Shown: in pieces, positions 37,144 through 46,582 of the stretch
Position numbering within the stretch: the first letter of the stretch is position 1
How the letters are laid out: each line of letters begins with the position of its first letter
NCBI GenBank assembly: GCA_017645945.1
Contig: JAGCNL010000005.1
Span: forward strand, 27,464-91,463
Direction: 5' to 3'
Length of the DNA stretch: 64,000 nt
Origin: Salinivirgaceae bacterium
Lineage (GTDB): Bacteria; Bacteroidota; Bacteroidia; Bacteroidales; SZUA-534
Position numbers and translations under genes: made by a program
The notes under the pieces: model-generated
The model's input: the letters and a program-made list of their open reading frames with translations, nothing else
What the model was told of the DNA's origin: nothing
Databases searched by the model: none

Positions 37144-37791
37144 ATGGTCTTCAAACTCGATAATCGGATTGCTTTCCCCGACCCGCATTTAGGCGAGCCT
37201 GACGGATTGATTGCCATTGGCGGCGACCTGTCGGCCGAACGTCTTTTGCTAGCCTACTGCAACGGCATTTTTCCGTGGTACAGTTTTAAAAATGAGACCA
37301 TTATGTGGTTCTGCCCGATGGAGCGGTTTGTGATTTTCCCCGAGAAGGTCCGAATATCGCACTCAATGCGTAACGTGCTGAACAAGAACATTTTCACTTG
37401 CACCATAAACAAAGATTTTGCCGCCGTAATTCAGAACTGCCCAACCGCCGACGGCCGCTGTGAGTTGGATGGCGCGTGGCTTGGCCCCGATATGATTTCG
37501 GCCTACAAACATCTGCACGACATCGGCTTTGCCACAAGCGTTGAGGTTTGGCACGATGGCCAACTTGTCGGTGGGCTCTACGGTGTCACAATCGGGCATT
37601 GTTTCTTTGGCGAGAGTATGTTCTCGCTTGAGCCGAACGCATCGAAAACTGCGCTCATCTTTCTCGCCCAGACAATGGCCGCGCACGGCGGACAACTCAT
37701 CGACTGCCAGTTCGAAACCGAGCATCTGAAATCAATGGGCGGAGAAAAAATCAGTTACGAACGATACATGGAAATATTGAAATCGGACTGA
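37144..37791 (+). CDS. aat: Leucyl/phenylalanyl-tRNA--protein transferase
   Basis: Cytoplasmic N-end-rule enzyme that adds Leu or Phe to N-terminal Lys/Arg of proteins, marking them for ClpS/ClpAP. 215 residues, slightly short but complete. Signature segments: FPDPHLGEPDGLIAIGGDLS, LLAYCNGIFPWYS, MWFCPMERFVIFP, VEVWHDGQLVGGLYGV, GHCFFGESMFS and LIDCQFETEHLKSMG. Monocistronic. Confidence 0.95.
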   Translation: MVFKLDNRIAFPDPHLGEPDGLIAIGGDLSAERLLLAYCNGIFPWYSFKNETIMWFCPMERFVIFPEKVRISHSMRNVLNKNIFTCTINKDFAAVIQNCPTADGRCELDGAWLGPDMISAYKHLHDIGFATSVEVWHDGQLVGGLYGVTIGHCFFGESMFSLEPNASKTALIFLAQTMAAHGGQLIDCQFETEHLKSMGGEKISYERYMEILKSD

Positions 37792-37795
37792 CAAT

Positions 37796-37831
37796 AAAAA
37801 AGCGGCAACAATTTATATAAACTATTGCCGC
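37796..37831 (-). terminator. Terminator between aat and the convergent operon
   Basis: GCGGCAA/TTGCCGC 7-bp stem with a 16-nt A/T loop; on the minus strand it is followed by TTTTTT, ending the sigma-factor operon. Confidence 0.75.
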
Positions 37832-37859
37832 GTACTATTAAAGCACCAATTACACCTTA

Positions 37860-38852
37860 CTATTTCGTCTTTACAACGAAAACTCCCACCCTCGGGTCTT
37901 CGGTATAGCGTTTTGCCGATTCACCTTTCAGCACATCAATAGACTTAATTTTGCGGGTGTCAAGTGCTTTCATTTCTGCCGCAGAAACTCGCTTTCCATC
38001 AACAATAAAGATATTTGTTCGAGTATCGATGAGCACTGCGCCTTTGCCATCGCTTGTGTAAGCTTTAGCTTTTTCCGTACCTGGGGCGAAGGCCTCAATT
38101 TTGGAAATATTATTAGCAGCAGGCATAGTTGCCGATTTTTCGCCGTCAACATACAATACATAATCATCAAAAACACCAGGAATCACAACCACATCGAACG
38201 ATTTATCTTCATCATCCGGCCAAAATTCTAATCTTATACAATTACCAGCAAATTCTGAGGCACAAGTTACGCCTTTATTATATACAACTTTGAATGGAAG
38301 TTTACTACTGTCGTCTTTATCGATTATTACCATATTGAGTTGGTCTGAATAGACGCTATTTATCTTTGTTGGTATTTGTTTTGTTCTGACAATTACAACA
38401 CCATTCTTTCCTATCTCGCCGATTTTTTTAGCTTCGGGCGAACCTGGTCCCCATGCTTTAGCTGAAATATAGTTCCCTGGCCCGGGTAATTCGTCAACTA
38501 CGACACCATCAACAATCTTTAACATATCTGCCTCAGTTACATACGAAACGCCATCATTTCCTTTGACTTCAAATTTGAACATTGGTGATGGTTTTTGATT
38601 TTGACTGGAACTCGGCGCAGGATTTTGCTTTGCACCGTCAATTGTTATGGTGTGCGTCACCACAACCCGATTCTTCTCGTTCTGTGTAGCCACGTTATAA
38701 CTTGTCACGGTTTTTCCTTGCAGCTGCGTGCCATTGAAATTATTGATTGTCTGCCCGTTAATGATATATCGGTTCACAGTGTCGGTCTTTGCCGTGCGAG
38801 CGTTGGCCACCATTGCTGTGGCGCAAAGCCCTAAAATTAAAAGTGCTCTCAT
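37860..38852 (-). CDS. Exported protein with TonB-receptor plug-like repeats
   Basis: Secreted protein of 330 residues with a signal peptide (cleavage near ANA-RT). At least three segments resemble the plug hairpin of SusC-type receptors: a VDG-type strand followed by a KIxxI/SIDVLKG-type strand and a GVVIV/GAVLID/GVFVVKTK strand. The last copy, FIVDGKRVSAAEMKAL then KSIDVLKGESAKRY then VGVFVVKTK, is the clearest. No beta-barrel is present. Last gene of a sigma/anti-sigma operon, 23 bp after the anti-sigma-like gene. Function unknown; a role in sensing or protein-protein contact at the envelope is inferred only from context. Confidence 0.7.
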   Translation of the reverse strand: MRALLILGLCATAMVANARTAKTDTVNRYIINGQTINNFNGTQLQGKTVTSYNVATQNEKNRVVVTHTITIDGAKQNPAPSSSQNQKPSPMFKFEVKGNDGVSYVTEADMLKIVDGVVVDELPGPGNYISAKAWGPGSPEAKKIGEIGKNGVVIVRTKQIPTKINSVYSDQLNMVIIDKDDSSKLPFKVVYNKGVTCASEFAGNCIRLEFWPDDEDKSFDVVVIPGVFDDYVLYVDGEKSATMPAANNISKIEAFAPGTEKAKAYTSDGKGAVLIDTRTNIFIVDGKRVSAAEMKALDTRKIKSIDVLKGESAKRYTEDPRVGVFVVKTK

Positions 38853-38875
38853 TTTTTTAAAATTTAGTGGTTAAA

Positions 38876-39415
38876 CTATTGATTCTGCCACGCATAGTAG
38901 GTTTTAAGAACGTCGCCTTCACGAGTCAGAACGTAGGTGCTCGAGCTATTGTCCTTCATTTTGGCCGTGATTAAGACGTTTTTCCCACAAGGTGTGGCGG
39001 TCATCGATTCTATCTCGTCTGCCGACAGGTCCATCAGCGTATTGAGTGTCTGTGCTATCTCTAATGGTGTTATATCGCATTGATTGTCAAGGTATGACAC
39101 AATGCTGGTCCGAATAATGGCAACAAGCGCAATGGCTGCCGCAATGCCCGAAACCCACTTCAGGGCAGTTCGGAAACCGATAGTGTGACGGCGGCCTTCA
39201 ACCAATCTGTCGAACTCTTGTTCACCGCTGTCACTCAAACATTTAAGCGCGGGATTGCTTGCCAGAATCAGCTGTGCGAAAGCCTCCTCGTCGGCATCGG
39301 CAGTATGGGTTGCGAAATACTCGGCCAAAGCCCGCTCCTCGCCCACCGTCGTTTCAGCGTCCAAATAGCTTTCTATCAAAACTTTGCGTTCATGTTTGTT
39401 GTAAATGTCTATCAT
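38876..39415 (-). CDS. Putative anti-sigma factor, single-TM protein
   Basis: 179 residues: a helical cytoplasmic N-domain (about 1-80), one TM helix (about 85-103, WVSGIAAAIALVAIIRTSIV), and an extracytoplasmic C-domain (about 110-179). This topology, and the 4-bp overlap (ATGA) with the upstream ECF sigma gene, indicate that it binds and inhibits the sigma factor. Sequence similarity to named anti-sigma families is weak. Confidence 0.72.
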   Translation of the reverse strand: MIDIYNKHERKVLIESYLDAETTVGEERALAEYFATHTADADEEAFAQLILASNPALKCLSDSGEQEFDRLVEGRRHTIGFRTALKWVSGIAAAIALVAIIRTSIVSYLDNQCDITPLEIAQTLNTLMDLSADEIESMTATPCGKNVLITAKMKDNSSSTYVLTREGDVLKTYYAWQNQ

Positions 39416-39912
39416 AGCATTCGTTTTAATTGTTCCAGCATCTGTTTGCGTGCAACCGAAATGGTTGTCTTGACACTTGCCTTGGGTTTGCCCGTCACGG
39501 CGGAAATCTCATCGAGCGACAACCCGTCATCGTTCCTCATTTTCAGCAACATCTGCTGCGACGGCGTCAGGCTGCCAAAAAGCTGCGTTTCCATTTTGGC
39601 AATATCCTCGTCGTCGGTCAGAGCCGAAGCTGACATTCCGCCGCCGAAATCGGCTCCGCCAATGGATTGAGCAACAATCCGCCGTTTGCGGTAATGAGCC
39701 ACGCAGGTGTTTTTCACGATTTTCACGGCCAGCGCCTCCGCATCGCGAATCGGGTAACCGCTTTCCGACAAGCGCCAAAGAGCAACAAGCGACTCCTGCA
39801 CAATATCCTCAGCCTCAACTGATTGCCGAGTGGCGTCGCAAAACTTGCCAGCCAGCATCAGCATCTTCTGCCTGATTCTCTCCGATAACCGTTCAAACTC
39901 CTGAAGTGTCAT
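39412..39912 (-). CDS. ECF RNA polymerase sigma factor
   Basis: Sigma-70 family protein of 166 residues. Region 2 includes VEAEDIVQESLVALWR (the DIVQE core-binding segment) and AVKIVKNTCVAHYRKRR. Region 4 is LTPSQQMLLKMRNDDGLSLDEISAVTGKPKASVKTTISVARKQ split by normal loops. It directs transcription in response to a signal relayed by the overlapping anti-sigma gene. First gene of the three-gene operon. Confidence 0.9.
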   Translation of the reverse strand: MTLQEFERLSERIRQKMLMLAGKFCDATRQSVEAEDIVQESLVALWRLSESGYPIRDAEALAVKIVKNTCVAHYRKRRIVAQSIGGADFGGGMSASALTDDEDIAKMETQLFGSLTPSQQMLLKMRNDDGLSLDEISAVTGKPKASVKTTISVARKQMLEQLKRML

Positions 39913-40084
39913 TTTTTGCTTGTTCTGCCTATAGGTAGCAAAAACATGCCGAAAGTTAATCGGGATTTGCGATTTTTTTTGCGATTAGTTTGCTTCTCCC
40001 GAAAAACCGAGCAAAACGTATGGCATTTAATGTGCTTTTTCACTTTATTTGCGCTGGTTAAAAACAGCATTTTTTGTAAAACTT

Positions 40085-41392
40085 ATGATTAGACATCTTT
40101 CAGCAATAGCCATCTTTAGCGCTGTAGCAGTCGCATCTATGGCTCAAGACGCAACAAACGCCGAAGAATCAGCGCCGAAATGGACTTACAAAATGAGCGG
40201 CTTCGTTGACCCGCAGTTCTGGATGGACACCCGCGAGGTGGTGAGCGCGCGCGAGGAGCAGATGCTCTTCTATCCTGCCCCCAAAAAGCTTGACTCCGAC
40301 GGCAACGACATCAACGCTCAACCGAGCAACAACGCTCTCGCCATCACGGCACGTATTGGCTTGAAAATCGGTGCGCCCGACGCTCTCAATGCCAAGATTT
40401 CAGGCTACCTTGAAGGCGATTTCACTGGCGCCACCAACGACGGCATCAATATGCTGCGTCTGCGCCACGCTTATATAAATATGCGTTGGGAGAAGTCGAA
40501 CCTGCTGCTGGGACAATACTGGCACCCGATGGTGGCTCACGAAGTGATGCCCGGCACACGCCCGCTCAATATGGGCATACCGTTCCACCCCTATTCTCGC
40601 TACGTGCAGGCTCGCTACACACAATATTTTGGCGGTCTTGAGTTGAGCGGAATAGCCGCTTTCCAACTTGATAACAAGGCGGTTGGACCTGATGGCGGCA
40701 GCACCGCATATCTGCGCAACAGCTGCATTCCCGAGCTCAATGCGCAACTCTGCTATCGCACTGACAATCTGTTGCTTGGCGCGATGTTCAACTACGTTCT
40801 GCTTCAGCCGCGCACTTATATTGATGTCCAATTTTATGACTATACAGGAACGCCTGTGGAGCCTGTAAATAGGTTTAAAACCGACACTAAAATCGGTTCG
40901 ACTGCCGTTTCGGTGTTTGGAAAACTGAATATCAGCGAGTTAAGCTTCCGTTTCCAAGGCATTTATGGCGACAACTTGACCGAGCAAGGCTTGATGGGCG
41001 GCTACATTGAAACAAAATCAATCACTGATTATAAAAAATACGAATACAGCAACTTCGGCACCACAACATTCTGGGTTGACCTTGGCCGCACCAAAGGTGT
41101 TTGCCGTCCCGGACTGTTTGCTGGCTACGGCCGCAACAACAATTTCGGCGATGATATTGACGTCGCCTCAAATGTTTATGGACGCGGAATCGACATTGAG
41201 TATGTTTGGCGCGTTCAGCCGCGTGTTGGCTTCTATCCTACTGATTATCTGAACTTTTTCGGTGAAGTTGAGTACACCAATGCCGCATACGGCAAGCGTG
41301 TTACCGACAATACAAATGGCAAATACCACTACGAATCGGACTATAATGTTGGAAACTACCGCTTTATAGTGGCCGCCGTGCTCAATTTCTAA
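40085..41392 (+). CDS. Outer-membrane porin-like beta-barrel protein
   Basis: Exported protein of 435 residues from MIRHLSAI, with signal peptide ending in ASMAQ. The mature sequence alternates hydrophobic and polar residues in many short strands (LRHAYINMRWEKSNLLLGQYW, VFGKLNISELSFRFQGIYG) and ends in VAAVLNF, the C-terminal Phe typical of outer-membrane barrels. It resembles DcaP-like/phosphate-selective porins of Bacteroidota. Substrate unknown. Confidence 0.8.
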   Translation: MIRHLSAIAIFSAVAVASMAQDATNAEESAPKWTYKMSGFVDPQFWMDTREVVSAREEQMLFYPAPKKLDSDGNDINAQPSNNALAITARIGLKIGAPDALNAKISGYLEGDFTGATNDGINMLRLRHAYINMRWEKSNLLLGQYWHPMVAHEVMPGTRPLNMGIPFHPYSRYVQARYTQYFGGLELSGIAAFQLDNKAVGPDGGSTAYLRNSCIPELNAQLCYRTDNLLLGAMFNYVLLQPRTYIDVQFYDYTGTPVEPVNRFKTDTKIGSTAVSVFGKLNISELSFRFQGIYGDNLTEQGLMGGYIETKSITDYKKYEYSNFGTTTFWVDLGRTKGVCRPGLFAGYGRNNNFGDDIDVASNVYGRGIDIEYVWRVQPRVGFYPTDYLNFFGEVEYTNAAYGKRVTDNTNGKYHYESDYNVGNYRFIVAAVLNF

Positions 41393-41402
41393 CGCTTCCG
41401 CG

Positions 41403-42437
41403 ATGAACAACAGCAAACTGAGTGCGGCCGACCAGGCCAAGGTTGAGGAGTTGATAAAAATCCGTGAGCGCAACAACAACTACGCGTGGATGCTCTGCGA
41501 CTATCTCGACCAAAATCCGTGCCTGATAACCAAGGAGTTGATGGAAGAATCGAACCCGGGCGGGATACTGCCCGACGAGGCCATCTACACCGCGCTGCTG
41601 ACGGGTTTCTGCGGCCTTAATCCCGAGGAGAATCCCGAAGACCGCATCCTGCTCAACGACTATTTCCGCCGTTCGGTTGTCAAGCTCGACGCCAAGACTT
41701 ACGCCGAAGACCCATACTACAAAAACATCCGCATCCCGAACGTCAAATTCGGGCGCTGGGAACTGAAATACGAGCACTACAAAGCCTACGAGGCGTTTGT
41801 GTGCGACGAGATGATTCTCGACCCCGATTTCAAGGAGATTCAGCGCATCGGCTTCTTCGACTGCGACTTCAGCTATCCTGCTGTGATGGAGGATGGCCAC
41901 GAGTGGATGGCTATCAAGCCGAACGAGACGGCCACAATCCGCTTTGCCGTTGAGGCCGCCCACGGAAAGGTCGCAACATTCGGGTTGGGGATGGGATATT
42001 ACCCGTATCTTGTTCATTTAAAGCCAAATGTTGAGAGTATAACCATTATTGAGCGCTCAAAAGACGTGATTGAACTTTTCAAGACTCACATTCTGCCGCA
42101 ATTCGCTCATCCTGAAAAGGTTAGAATTGTTTGTGCTGATGCTTTTGAGTACGCCGAAAAGCAAATGCCCGCCGAGCGGTTCGACTACGCTTTTGCCGAC
42201 ACTTGGCGTGATGTGTCGGATGGCTTGCCGATGTATTTGAGAATGAAGAAGTTGGAATACTTGAATCCGCACACCGAGTTTTCGTATTGGGTTGAGGAAT
42301 CGTTGCTGTCGGGCTACCGCTGGCAGATGTTCGACACCATTGTCGACAATGCCGCAAGTTATGAAGAAGCCTGCAAATGCCTGAGCGACGATGGTTTGCG
42401 AAAGTTTGCGGCGGTGAGAATCAAAATAGAAGAGTAA
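41403..42437 (+). CDS. Class I SAM-dependent methyltransferase-like protein
   Basis: Cytoplasmic protein of 344 residues. The C-terminal half has a Rossmann methyltransferase pattern: VATFGLGMGYYPYLV (glycine-rich SAM loop), ITIIERSKDVIELF (acidic residue after beta 2), VRIVCADAFEYA, and FDYAFADTWRDVSDG, similar to spermidine-synthase-like folds. The N-terminal 170 residues are not recognised. It begins 10 bp after the porin stop, probably in the same transcript; there is no obvious functional link. Confidence 0.68.
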   Translation: MNNSKLSAADQAKVEELIKIRERNNNYAWMLCDYLDQNPCLITKELMEESNPGGILPDEAIYTALLTGFCGLNPEENPEDRILLNDYFRRSVVKLDAKTYAEDPYYKNIRIPNVKFGRWELKYEHYKAYEAFVCDEMILDPDFKEIQRIGFFDCDFSYPAVMEDGHEWMAIKPNETATIRFAVEAAHGKVATFGLGMGYYPYLVHLKPNVESITIIERSKDVIELFKTHILPQFAHPEKVRIVCADAFEYAEKQMPAERFDYAFADTWRDVSDGLPMYLRMKKLEYLNPHTEFSYWVEESLLSGYRWQMFDTIVDNAASYEEACKCLSDDGLRKFAAVRIKIEE

Positions 42438-42467
42438 TTCGGCGGTTGTCAGGAATCAGTTGCCAAC

Positions 42468-44687
42468 TCACACCCTAATCCCCACAAGCGTCATATCATC
42501 GACCTGTTGGCGGCCGTTGCGCCAATTGTTGATTGTTTGGTCAAGTAATTGACATTGTGTTTCGAGCGGCATGCCGCTGTTGGCTTGCAGCAGGTCAATC
42601 AGATTCTTCCTTAGGAACTTCTCTCCCACCTCGTTCGACAAATCGCCACCCAACTGGTCCTGGATTCCATCGGTGAAACAATAGACGACATCGCCTTTTT
42701 CTATCGGCATTGCCTGCGTAGTAAAATGTTCTTTTTCAACAACATATCGACCAACTGGCATGCGGTCGCCCTGAAGTTTTATGACTTCTCCGCCACGGAC
42801 CACAACAGCCGTTTGATTGGCCAGAGCATAACGCATTTCCATTGCGTAGAAATCGAAACTGCAAATGGTCATGTCCATGCCATCGCCGATGGCTTCCCGA
42901 TTGTCGGAAACAAGTGTCGATTTTATGAATGTGCGCATGCGGTCGAGTATGGCGCCAGGATTGGCCGCATCCTGCTCGGTCACGCAAAACTCCTTCAGTG
43001 CAGAAATACCCAGCATCGACAGAAACGCGCCTGGAATGCCGTGCCCAGTGCAGTCAGCAATTATCAGCACACTGAATCTGCCGCACTGCGCCACGCGGTA
43101 GAAGTCGCCGCTGACAATATCGCACGGGCGGTAAAACACCATGTTTTGCGGAAAAATCTTGTCGACCTCGGTTTTGAGCGAAATGGCCGCATGCTGTATG
43201 CGACGCGCATAGTTTATGCTCTCAAGCAACTTATGGTTGACATCTTCCACTTCATGCCATTGCTGCATTATCAAATCTCTTTGAGTTTCAATCTCTTCGC
43301 GCTGCGCAAGAATCTCGGCGTTCTGTTGGTCGAGCATCTCATTCTTGTATAGCAAATCTCTGTTTGCTTTCCGTTTGATTATCAGCATTCTGAAAACGAG
43401 AATAACCAGAGCCATAACCAGCATCAAACCAATGGCAAGCGATGTGCGGACTGTCCTCAATCGCCTATTTTCTGACTCAATACGCTGTTTTTCAGTAGCA
43501 TGCACGCGCATTGTCTGCTCAGTTTGGAACGATGCCAGCACATTGAGCGTGCTATCGTTGGCGTAGGCCGTCTTGTACTTATGGTGCATTTTGAAACTTG
43601 CCAAAGCATTTTTATAGTCGCCAAGCGTTGTGTAGATGTCTGTCAGACGTTGATAGTATTCAGCAAGCATCGGTGCTTGTATTTCCGATTGGCTCAAATG
43701 TTTTTCGCATTTGAGCAGAACATCGAGTGCCGCTTGGGTTTTTCCGCAGAACAACAGATACTCGGCATAGCAAGTGTGAGTCATAATACTCAAATCGGTG
43801 GGGCCAGACTCTGTTATTCCATTCTTTTTCAAATAGATATAGCAACTATCGGCAAATGTCCGCTGCCCAGTTTCCTGCGCCAGTTCAATATAAGTTCTTG
43901 CTAATCTTTGGTTTGCATTGCTACGCTCGCGGATGTAATAAGAGTCATCGGTGGGGATTGAGTCGAATATGGCAACCGAATTTTTCAAGTAGTAGAGTTT
44001 CTGCCAATTGTCGGTTACAGTATTTGCCAAATAGAGATAATCATCGGCAACATCAAGTTTCTTACCTAAAATTGAATCGATTACAAACGCTTTTTGCAAA
44101 TATTCGGCGGCAGCCTGCCTATAGTCGAAATCGGTGTTTACCATGCCGATAGAACGATAGGTGTAGGCCATGAAGGCAGAATCTTTCAGTTCGAGATAAA
44201 TGTCGAGCGCACGGTTGAAGTACAGGAATATGCTGTCGCGGATGTTCAGCACGTGATAACTTTTGGCTATCGAAATGCACTCTTCGGCAATTTTATCGGC
44301 ATGGCCAGCACGCTCTATAAATGGCAGAGCCTTAAGGGCATACTCCAGCGACAGCCGTGCTTCGTCCTTGACATAATAAGCCCAACTCATACCATCATAC
44401 GCGTTGGCAATGTGATAAACATCTGACTCATTGCTCAATTCGAGCATCAGTTGCGCATATTTCAAAACAGTATCGGGATTGTCGGAATAATGGCAAATAC
44501 GATGGTAACACGACAATTTGAACGAATCGGAAGAATCTTCGGTAATCAGCGACAAAAGGCTGTCAACTATATATTGCGTCTGGTCGGAAACCTCCTCATC
44601 ATCATTCTGCGCACTACACGCCATTGTTGGCAGAAGCAAGAGCAGAACTATTGGAAATAACTGAGATATTTGATTTTTTCTGTTCAA
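42468..44687 (-). CDS. TPR-containing SpoIIE-type PP2C phosphatase
   Basis: Signal-transduction protein of 739 residues. A signal sequence ending in MACSAQ is followed by tetratricopeptide-like helices (about 60-400), one TM helix (about 415-440, SLAIGLMLVMALVILVFRML), a coiled coil (about 445-500) and a cytoplasmic SpoIIE domain: CDIVSGDFYRV, LIIADCTGHGIPGAFLSMLG, YCFTDGIQDQ and DDMTLVGI, with the metal-binding Asp residues in place. The periplasmic TPR part probably senses a signal and the phosphatase acts on a partner-switch anti-sigma antagonist. No such partner is encoded nearby. Confidence 0.9.
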   Translation of the reverse strand: MNRKNQISQLFPIVLLLLLPTMACSAQNDDEEVSDQTQYIVDSLLSLITEDSSDSFKLSCYHRICHYSDNPDTVLKYAQLMLELSNESDVYHIANAYDGMSWAYYVKDEARLSLEYALKALPFIERAGHADKIAEECISIAKSYHVLNIRDSIFLYFNRALDIYLELKDSAFMAYTYRSIGMVNTDFDYRQAAAEYLQKAFVIDSILGKKLDVADDYLYLANTVTDNWQKLYYLKNSVAIFDSIPTDDSYYIRERSNANQRLARTYIELAQETGQRTFADSCYIYLKKNGITESGPTDLSIMTHTCYAEYLLFCGKTQAALDVLLKCEKHLSQSEIQAPMLAEYYQRLTDIYTTLGDYKNALASFKMHHKYKTAYANDSTLNVLASFQTEQTMRVHATEKQRIESENRRLRTVRTSLAIGLMLVMALVILVFRMLIIKRKANRDLLYKNEMLDQQNAEILAQREEIETQRDLIMQQWHEVEDVNHKLLESINYARRIQHAAISLKTEVDKIFPQNMVFYRPCDIVSGDFYRVAQCGRFSVLIIADCTGHGIPGAFLSMLGISALKEFCVTEQDAANPGAILDRMRTFIKSTLVSDNREAIGDGMDMTICSFDFYAMEMRYALANQTAVVVRGGEVIKLQGDRMPVGRYVVEKEHFTTQAMPIEKGDVVYCFTDGIQDQLGGDLSNEVGEKFLRKNLIDLLQANSGMPLETQCQLLDQTINNWRNGRQQVDDMTLVGIRV

Positions 44688-45075
44688 ACTTTTGAGATTT
44701 GGTTTATTCAGCCCTGAAAAATTCTAGAATATATGTTTCAGTCGGCAAAATGCAATGCGTCGGTTTCCCGATGCAGCCTTAAAATGTGTTTTAAAACGAC
44801 AAAGGCTCACACTGAACTCAAATTCGTTATCTGGTTTGCAGAACTCCTGTGATTTCATAATTCAATCTGTCACATTACAAAAACAAAACGAATTTACGTC
44901 TCACTTGCAAATATAAAAGGCAGATAGAGATTATCATTTCCTGAGGACAACTTTTTGACGAGTTTCAATGTCAATTTCGCCAACAAGCGCATAACATACT
45001 CAAAAAACATGCACTTTATCAGATGTAACGATTCCTCAAGTTTTTAACGTTCTGTCAGATTCCTTTGCTAACCGA
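44688..45075. other. 388-bp intergenic region without a gene
   Basis: No coding frame or RNA gene is apparent. A minus-strand TATATTTG (44915-44908) could start transcription of the phosphatase gene with a leader of about 220 nt. No strong hairpins were seen. Confidence 0.5.
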
Positions 45076-45996
45076 TTATCGGTTCAGCAGTACCCGCACA
45101 TCGTTCACCAACTCAACCGATGCCTCGATTTCCTCTTTCCTAATTGCCACACTTTCAATGTTAAAGCCCATTGGAATGTGCTTTCCTCGGCAAAAATCAA
45201 TGATTTCGGCAGCGGTTTGGCGGCACACGTCAACCGACTGACGGAGAATGTTTTCGGAATGCAAAAGGTCATTGTGCAACCAGTGCGGCACATCGATTCC
45301 GAGCCAATCAAGAAATTCGAGCGATTTAGTTGAACCACAAGGCGTTAGAGTAAAAATAACTGGCACCAACGGCCTCTGAAGTTCAATGGCGGTGTAATAG
45401 TAATCCGACAGGAAATCAAGCGTTTGGTTGACGCTGTAAACGCACTGCGACACAAAGAATCGGCAGCCGCTGTCGATTTTGCTGAACAGCCGCAGATGCT
45501 CATCGCCTTTCAAATGATGGCGCTCGGGAATAGTCACACCACCGAGAACCATATTGGTATTTTGCTCGTTTTTAATCTGATAGGCATCACGCAAAGTAAG
45601 ACTGTCGGCTTGAGTTTTTGAAGGCGAGCCCACAAAAACCGACAAATCGTTGTCGGCCGTTCGCACCCAATTGGCAAACTCGCCTGCCGAGTATTTGCCG
45701 ACACTTTTGTAGATTATCTTCGGCAACTGCAAATCAGCCAAATAGTTACGGCTGTAAACGTCTGGTTTGAGCGTCTCGCTGAACGGGAACGGACGCGGAT
45801 TAGCATTGCGCGACGACTCATCCTGCAAATCGTACAGAATGAGTGCATCGACGTTCAGGCTGCGCACACGAGCCATCTGCTTGTCGGCAATCTCACGCAC
45901 CCTCTCCTCGCCTGTTGCGGCTTTCGGGGGCGTGAGACCATAGAACAAGTATCCCGACTCGCAGCTTAAAATTCTCTGTTTCAGCGATATTGACAT
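45076..45996 (-). CDS. Methylenetetrahydrofolate reductase-family protein
   Basis: Predicted TIM-barrel flavoenzyme-like protein, 306 residues from MSISLKQRI. Features consistent with MetF relatives: FYGLTPPKAATGEERV at the N-terminus, NVDALILYDLQDESSR, RPFPFSETLKPDVYS, and the barrel strand RFFVSQCVYSVNQTLDFL. Classical MetF reduces methylene-THF to methyl-THF for methionine synthesis; this shorter, divergent form may do that or a related C1 reaction. The frame extends upstream through the DUF3127 gene but that part is spurious. The gene begins 10 bp after the DUF3127 stop. Confidence 0.75.
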   Translation of the reverse strand: MSISLKQRILSCESGYLFYGLTPPKAATGEERVREIADKQMARVRSLNVDALILYDLQDESSRNANPRPFPFSETLKPDVYSRNYLADLQLPKIIYKSVGKYSAGEFANWVRTADNDLSVFVGSPSKTQADSLTLRDAYQIKNEQNTNMVLGGVTIPERHHLKGDEHLRLFSKIDSGCRFFVSQCVYSVNQTLDFLSDYYYTAIELQRPLVPVIFTLTPCGSTKSLEFLDWLGIDVPHWLHNDLLHSENILRQSVDVCRQTAAEIIDFCRGKHIPMGFNIESVAIRKEEIEASVELVNDVRVLLNR

Positions 45997-46006
45997 TCTA
46001 TATGGC

Positions 46007-46429
46007 TTAGAACGGAAGGTCGTCGACTGGAGCAATGTCGCCGTTTTGAGTAGGTTGCGACGGTGCTGCTGGTTGTGTCGGAGCAGCGGCAGGTTGTGCT
46101 GTTGGAGCAGCAGTAGGCTGTGTGGGTGCGGCTGCTTGTGCATTCTCGGCCGACTCCAAACGCCATGCTGACAGCGTGTTGAACACACGTTGCGTACCAT
46201 CCTGGCCCGTCCAGCGGCGGCCTTGAATATCGAACGTAACCTTAATCATCTGACCGATTGAGAAAGAGTCGAGCAAGCCGACATTGTTGTTCGAAACCTG
46301 AAACAAAATATGGTCGTTCCACTGCGCGTTACGCTGGTTCTCGACCTCAAGCACAAACTCTCTCACAGTGAAGGTTGCTGTGCGCTGAATGGCAGGGCGA
46401 ACCTCCTCTAATTTTCCAATTAATTCCAT
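46007..46429 (-). CDS. DUF3127 OB-fold-like protein with SSB-like acidic tip
   Basis: Cytoplasmic protein of 140 residues. The N-terminal 95 residues are DUF3127 (TFTVREFVLEVEN, WNDHILFQVSNNNVGLLD, VTFDIQGRRW), predicted to fold like an OB domain. A Ala/Pro/Gln-rich disordered linker (about 97-130) leads to a tip reading PVDDLPF. This layout (OB fold, disordered linker, acidic-hydrophobic tip) mirrors bacterial single-stranded DNA-binding protein, whose tip ends DDDIPF. A nucleic-acid role is inferred; the family is uncharacterised. Confidence 0.83.
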   Translation of the reverse strand: MELIGKLEEVRPAIQRTATFTVREFVLEVENQRNAQWNDHILFQVSNNNVGLLDSFSIGQMIKVTFDIQGRRWTGQDGTQRVFNTLSAWRLESAENAQAAAPTQPTAAPTAQPAAAPTQPAAPSQPTQNGDIAPVDDLPF

Positions 46430-46582
46430 ATCAATATTTTATCTGATTCAAAAAACAGTCTGCCTACGGTTATAATCTTATCGGCTCTGACCGCTGATTT
46501 ATTTGCTAAAAGTAAATATTCTGCTCAAATTGCATCGCAATAAGGCGAGCCGCTTTGCTCACTTTTTAAACATTGTATAAAC

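Noticed and set aside
45997..46200. N-terminal extension of the MTHFR-like gene
   Set aside because: His/Pro/Gln-rich translation out of frame through the DUF3127 linker; a normal start exists at 45996.
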